Under the pieces are notes generated by a model. It was not told the DNA's origin and made no database searches. It saw only the letters and a program-made list of their open reading frames with translations. From JAKAIY01 sp963809385 (lineage in GTDB: Bacteria > Chloroflexota > Ktedonobacteria > Ktedonobacterales > JADMIN01), in the NCBI GenBank assembly GCA_963809385.1, contig CAWEJL010000005.1:248001-312000 (forward strand): 64,000 nt of DNA, in the 5' to 3' direction. The translations under genes were made by a program, and so were the position numbers. Below, piece after piece: positions 60,231 to 64,000 of this stretch. Within the stretch, counting starts at the first letter, position 1. Each line of letters opens with the position of its first letter.

Positions 60231-61496
60231 GTGAAAAACAGTCTGGACCAACCCCGAATGCGCGTCTGTGTCGTCGGCTCAGGAACGCGGTTCCTGAGCG
60301 GAATCAGTTACTACACACATAGACTCGCCGAAGCCCTGACAGAGCGCCACGACGTCTCAGTCATTCTGATGCGTCAGTTGCTCCCAACACGATTCTATCC
60401 GGGCCAAGCTCGTGTGGGCGTACGACTGGCGCGGCTGAGGCTGCCAAAGACCATCCCAGTGTTCGATGGCATTGACTGGTTCTGGCTCCCCAGCATCTTT
60501 CGCGCGAGTGTGTTCCTCCTTCACCGCAGACCGCAGGTGGTCGTCTTCCAATGGTGGACGGGGACAGTGCTGCATAGCTACCTCGCGCTTGCTCTGCTGG
60601 CGCGGCTGGTCGGCGCGCGTGTTGTGATCGAGTTTCACGAAGTACAGGATACTGGTGAACTGCGTATCCCGTTAGCCACGTCCTATGTGCGAGCAGTCGC
60701 TCCCTGGCTCATGCGCCTGACAAATGGTGTGGTGGTCCACTCCGACTTTGACCGTAGGGCGCTTGCCAGGCACTACCCGCTGGCGGGACGGCCGGCAGCA
60801 GTTATCACCCATGGTCCTTACGACCAGTATCAGCGGCCAGCATCTCCGTCCGACGCATCAATGCCGCTCGCCGGTCTTGTCGCCATGAACGATGAACCGA
60901 TTGCAGGGCCAACCCGCCTGCTCTACTTCGGCGTAATCCGTCCCTTCAAAGGAGTCGAGGACCTCATCCATGCATTTGAGGAGTTACCTGCGGAGGAAGC
61001 GGCTCACTACACACTGACGATCGTCGGCGAGACCTGGGAAGGCTGGACACTACCAGGGCAACTCATTGCCCAGAGTCGGTATCGGGACCGGATCACCTTC
61101 ATCAATCGCTATGTCAGCGATGAGGAGGTGAGCGTGTTTTTTGCGGATGCTGACGCCGTTGTTCTTCCTTATCACCGATCTTCGGCAAGCGGACCACTGC
61201 ACGTCGCGATGAGTCACGGCATACCGGTCATTGTGAGCCAGGTTGGCGGCCTCATCGAAGCGACAGAAGGCTATGAGGGCGCCATCTTTGTGCCCCCGCA
61301 CGATCCCGACGCCATTCGCGCCGCGTTCGCGCAAGTAGCCGATCTCCGTGGCAGACATTTCGCCGATCCGCACTCCTGGAGTGAGTCAGTCGCGCGCTTC
61401 GATGCGCTCTTCGAGATTCTTCACGTGGGAGAGCCGCAGCCACGTGGGCGCATCTGGCAGCCGACATCGCGACAGGACCGACCAGCCCAGCAGTAG
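60231..61496 (+). CDS. Glycosyltransferase family 4 (GT-B)
   Basis: 421 residues. MRVCVVGSGTRFLSGISYYTHRLAEAL opens the first Rossmann fold; the second has TRLLYFGVIRPFKGVEDLIHAFEEL, VIVGETWEGW and the nucleotide-sugar contact ADAVVLPYHRSSASGPLHVAMSHGIPVIVSQVGGLIE, with EX7E-like Ser-Gly-Pro. GTG start with AGGAAAG upstream. Probably adds a sugar in exopolysaccharide synthesis. Confidence 0.9.
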   Translation: MKNSLDQPRMRVCVVGSGTRFLSGISYYTHRLAEALTERHDVSVILMRQLLPTRFYPGQARVGVRLARLRLPKTIPVFDGIDWFWLPSIFRASVFLLHRRPQVVVFQWWTGTVLHSYLALALLARLVGARVVIEFHEVQDTGELRIPLATSYVRAVAPWLMRLTNGVVVHSDFDRRALARHYPLAGRPAAVITHGPYDQYQRPASPSDASMPLAGLVAMNDEPIAGPTRLLYFGVIRPFKGVEDLIHAFEELPAEEAAHYTLTIVGETWEGWTLPGQLIAQSRYRDRITFINRYVSDEEVSVFFADADAVVLPYHRSSASGPLHVAMSHGIPVIVSQVGGLIEATEGYEGAIFVPPHDPDAIRAAFAQVADLRGRHFADPHSWSESVARFDALFEILHVGEPQPRGRIWQPTSRQDRPAQQ

Positions 61497-61525
61497 GACT
61501 GCGACCGCACGAGAAGGGATTGCAC

Positions 61526-63466
61526 ATGATGCGTCATCAGGAGCGGCGCCATCAGGAAGTGGGCGCTCAGCCGCGCGCAACAACCGCGACCGCTGCGCCC
61601 TGGCTCCAGCCACACTCGGGAAGCGCAGAACAGCGCAACGCTGCACGCGTGTTCTTTGGAATAAGCCTGCCTGCCTTCCTTGCGCTGGCAATCTCAGGTG
61701 CGGCCATATCATGGGAAGGCAGCAACTATCTCTTCCAAACGCTGCAATCGCAAACGCCGATCGCCCCACATGACCGGTACCTTGACGTGCTCATGGATCT
61801 GCCAGTGCTGCTCTTCAGCCATGTGAGCGGCAATCCTTATGCCTGGCAAGTTGTCTTTGGGCTGACACATATTCTCGTGCCCATCACTGGGCTGGCGGTC
61901 TCCTGGTGGATTCTGCGGGCCAACGCGCCAGTGCTCTTCGTCTGGGTCGCGCTGATGTATGGATTCGTGACAGTCTTCGGCCAGATGTATCTGCAGAACG
62001 AGGAATTTGCCGCGATCGAGTTATGCCTTCCAATCGTGCTGGCGATGGTGACGCGGGATCGTCTGATCCATGTACCGGTACTCGCAGCGCTTGCCCTTGG
62101 AGCATTCTTCGCCAATCCGCTCAGTATTCCCCTTTTCGGCTTTGCCGCCGTGCTCGCCGCTGCAATTGGTGGCCTACATCCCGAGGTACGTTGGGCAAAG
62201 TGGACATGGGCCGGCGTGCTCGCCTTGCTCACAGTGCTAAACGCCATCTTCTTCGTTGTCAGCTCAAGCAAAGATAGCTACAACAGGCAAATGCTGGCAG
62301 TGCAGCCCCTTCTGCACAGCTTTCGCGCGTCTGTGCTCGGTCTCCCACTGCTAGCCCTGCTCTGCGTCTATGCTGTGCTCTTGTTCATTTGCGCGGCCCC
62401 ATTCGCTCGCCGGTTTCGCAGACCACGGCTGATGTCGCTCATCTACGCGCTCGAATTCGTGGGTTTGGCCGTAGCGAGTGTGCTGGTGACCCTGTGGGCT
62501 GCGGCGCCCACGCTCTGGGCTTATAGTGACAATTACCGCCTCATGGCCATCTTCACAATTTTACCTCTGCTTGGCGTGATCGCGTTCGAGGGACTGTGCT
62601 ACGGTCCGGACTACGCTGACATGCTTCGTCCAGATCGGCGTCACCGCTTGATTGTTACCCAGTGGGCGGCGATGATTATGCTCGTTGCGCTGGGCACTCA
62701 GAGCGTCATGTGGTTCGCGGGCGAGCGGCGCCTGGCATCCGCGCTCGCGGCCAGCCGAAGTCCATGCCTATCAGCTTCTTCGATGGAGTGGCTGCAGGGC
62801 AGCTTCCTCGATTTCGACTATCTGCCAGCCCTCTCGCTTGTGCTCCAGGGGCCCACTCCGCACACCATCGTGCTCAATGGCGCCGACTGCGCAAACAGTC
62901 AGTTCGGCGCAGACAGCGCCAACCCTGAAAACCCGCTCACGGTTGGCGGGAGCGGGTTCACCCTTGCGCCCTTGCGACAGCGGCTCACCGCAGAGCAGAC
63001 CGCTCCGAGCCAGTGCTGGTTCGCGGTCGCCGACGGATGGTGGCCCCCAAACCTCGATAGCGGACCCGGTGTCTGGTACTGGCTCTCTGGCTCAGGCCCC
63101 GGCATCGTGCGAGTCTATGCCGCGCATAGCGGCACAGCCACACTTCGCGGCCAATGGAGTTCACAGCCGTACCCGAACACGTTGACCATCACGGTCAACA
63201 GGGTAAAAACGGCCACGCGCGCTGCGACACCCGATGCCCGCGCCTCGGTCACGTACCTTACGGTCATCCATAGCCAACCTTTCGTGATAACTGCTGTTCA
63301 GCTTCACCAAGGAGAGAACGATATCAGCTTTACTGAGAGCGGACCTACCGTGCAAAGGGGTGCGCAGACCTTCAGCATTACAGTATCCAGCCTCAGCCTC
63401 ACGTTCACAACGTCGGGAAGTCACTCTCAGGGAAGTCATACGCAGGTGTGCGCGCTGCATCCATGA
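61526..63466 (+). CDS. Large membrane protein with C-terminal extracytoplasmic domain
   Basis: 646 residues. About ten membrane helices between ~40 and ~410 (FFGISLPAFLALAISGA, VFVWVALMYGFVTVFGQ, VLAALALGAFFANPLSIPLFGFAAVLAAAI and so on), then ~230 extracytoplasmic residues rich in Ser/Thr/Pro and Trp, ending in HTQVCALHP. The loop QEEFAAIELCLPIVLAMV is reminiscent of DUF2079/PMT-like proteins, but the diagnostic Asp pair is not clear. Possibly a sugar-lipid transferase or EPS export component. GAAGGG supports the ATG at 61526. Confidence 0.7.
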   Translation: MMRHQERRHQEVGAQPRATTATAAPWLQPHSGSAEQRNAARVFFGISLPAFLALAISGAAISWEGSNYLFQTLQSQTPIAPHDRYLDVLMDLPVLLFSHVSGNPYAWQVVFGLTHILVPITGLAVSWWILRANAPVLFVWVALMYGFVTVFGQMYLQNEEFAAIELCLPIVLAMVTRDRLIHVPVLAALALGAFFANPLSIPLFGFAAVLAAAIGGLHPEVRWAKWTWAGVLALLTVLNAIFFVVSSSKDSYNRQMLAVQPLLHSFRASVLGLPLLALLCVYAVLLFICAAPFARRFRRPRLMSLIYALEFVGLAVASVLVTLWAAAPTLWAYSDNYRLMAIFTILPLLGVIAFEGLCYGPDYADMLRPDRRHRLIVTQWAAMIMLVALGTQSVMWFAGERRLASALAASRSPCLSASSMEWLQGSFLDFDYLPALSLVLQGPTPHTIVLNGADCANSQFGADSANPENPLTVGGSGFTLAPLRQRLTAEQTAPSQCWFAVADGWWPPNLDSGPGVWYWLSGSGPGIVRVYAAHSGTATLRGQWSSQPYPNTLTITVNRVKTATRAATPDARASVTYLTVIHSQPFVITAVQLHQGENDISFTESGPTVQRGAQTFSITVSSLSLTFTTSGSHSQGSHTQVCALHP

Positions 63467-63551
63467 GCCAGGCACATGCATGAGCAGGGTAGATTGCAGC
63501 ACATACTGCTCCATCCTCAGGGGATGGGTCGCCAAGGCGAGGAGTAATCTA

Positions 63552-64000
63552 TGATGACAAACATAGAGCCAGCTACCCACCAAGATACACTGCCTCGAGG
63601 CGTGGGCGCGTTTCAGGCGGTGAACATGTGTGAGGTGGAGCTTAGTCAGCCCTTGCCCGATATTTCGGCTACCGACCCTACCAACGGTCAGGAATATGCG
63701 CGCGCGCGCGTGCTCGTGCGCCTCCATACGGCGCCCCTTGGCCTTGTCGAGCTCGATGTGCCGCGCGAAGGGCTGGCCGCCAGTATGCTCGCCAGGCATA
63801 TTTGGACAACACTGGCTCCCCGAATTAATACCCACCTGCGCGCCGATGGGTTGGAGGCAGCCCAAATGCTTGACTCCGCCGGGTTGCCAGCGTACGCCCT
63901 ACCGGAGTGCCTACGGCGGCGAGCATGTTTCCTCGCTGATGCGCCATTTCTGAGCGTCATTATTCCGACGCGAGAGCGACCCGATCGCATGGCGCGCTGC
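63552..64000 (+). CDS. Glycosyltransferase family 2, N-terminal part (runs off the window)
   Basis: 149 residues are visible from ATG 63552 (AGGAG six bases upstream; a second ATG follows directly). The first ~135 residues form a domain with YARARVLVRLHTAPLGLVELDVPREGL and ILRRRACFLADAP-like sequence typical of the N-terminal extension of some large GT2 proteins; the final FLSVIIPTRERPDRMARC is the start of the GT-A fold. It continues the glycan cluster beyond the window. Confidence 0.85.

Overview
The window is GC-rich, densely coded bacterial chromosome. Lipoprotein lipoboxes, ECF/PadR/ArsR/LysR regulators, ABC drug-efflux pairs, an archaeal-type TIGR00300 protein and IS256/IS1182 remnants fit a soil or thermophilic Chloroflexota, Ktedonobacteria-like lineage. 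That placement is an inference from gene content, not from a marker-gene tree.

Layout. 1-7 kb: hisS (5' part), a YeiH-type exporter divergent from a LysR regulator, a multidomain alpha/beta hydrolase, and a DAHP synthase. The DAHP synthase has a complete, previously unannotated attenuator leader: a consensus promoter, a 29-residue leader peptide carrying Phe-Tyr-Tyr-Tyr-Trp-Trp, an antiterminator and an intrinsic terminator. 7-15 kb: a GltD-like FAD/4xFe-S oxidoreductase, a secreted NagZ-like glycosidase, and four genes with broken reading frames. 15-28 kb: PAP2 phosphatase, a PadR-controlled membrane gene, an ABC-2 exporter, an SCP2 protein, a molybdopterin oxidoreductase, and an ECF sigma factor translationally coupled to an Ogt-Ada DNA alkylation repair fusion. 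28-42 kb: queD-queE, a six-hairpin intergenic element, a leftward operon (class V aminotransferase, ornithine cyclodeaminase-like, methyltransferase, BNR lipoprotein, thiolase) divergent from a TIGR00300 ornithine-metabolism protein, an ArsR-type regulator with MFS exporter, and a 22-residue peptide coupled to a site-2 protease. 42-52.7 kb: a Baeyer-Villiger-type monooxygenase, two lipoproteins, and an SDR-SDR-class III aminotransferase operon.

52.8 kb to the end is an accessory region. It begins with a degenerate tRNA-Sec-like sequence, continues through decayed IS256, IS1182 and IS3 transposases, a 42-bp perfect palindrome and a 47-bp inverted remnant of wecB, then runs into an exopolysaccharide/glycan cluster (two GT2, wecB, GT4, membrane and alpha-helical proteins) that leaves the window.

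Several genes outside the IS region contain single-base frameshifts. Some may be assembly errors; they are marked individually.
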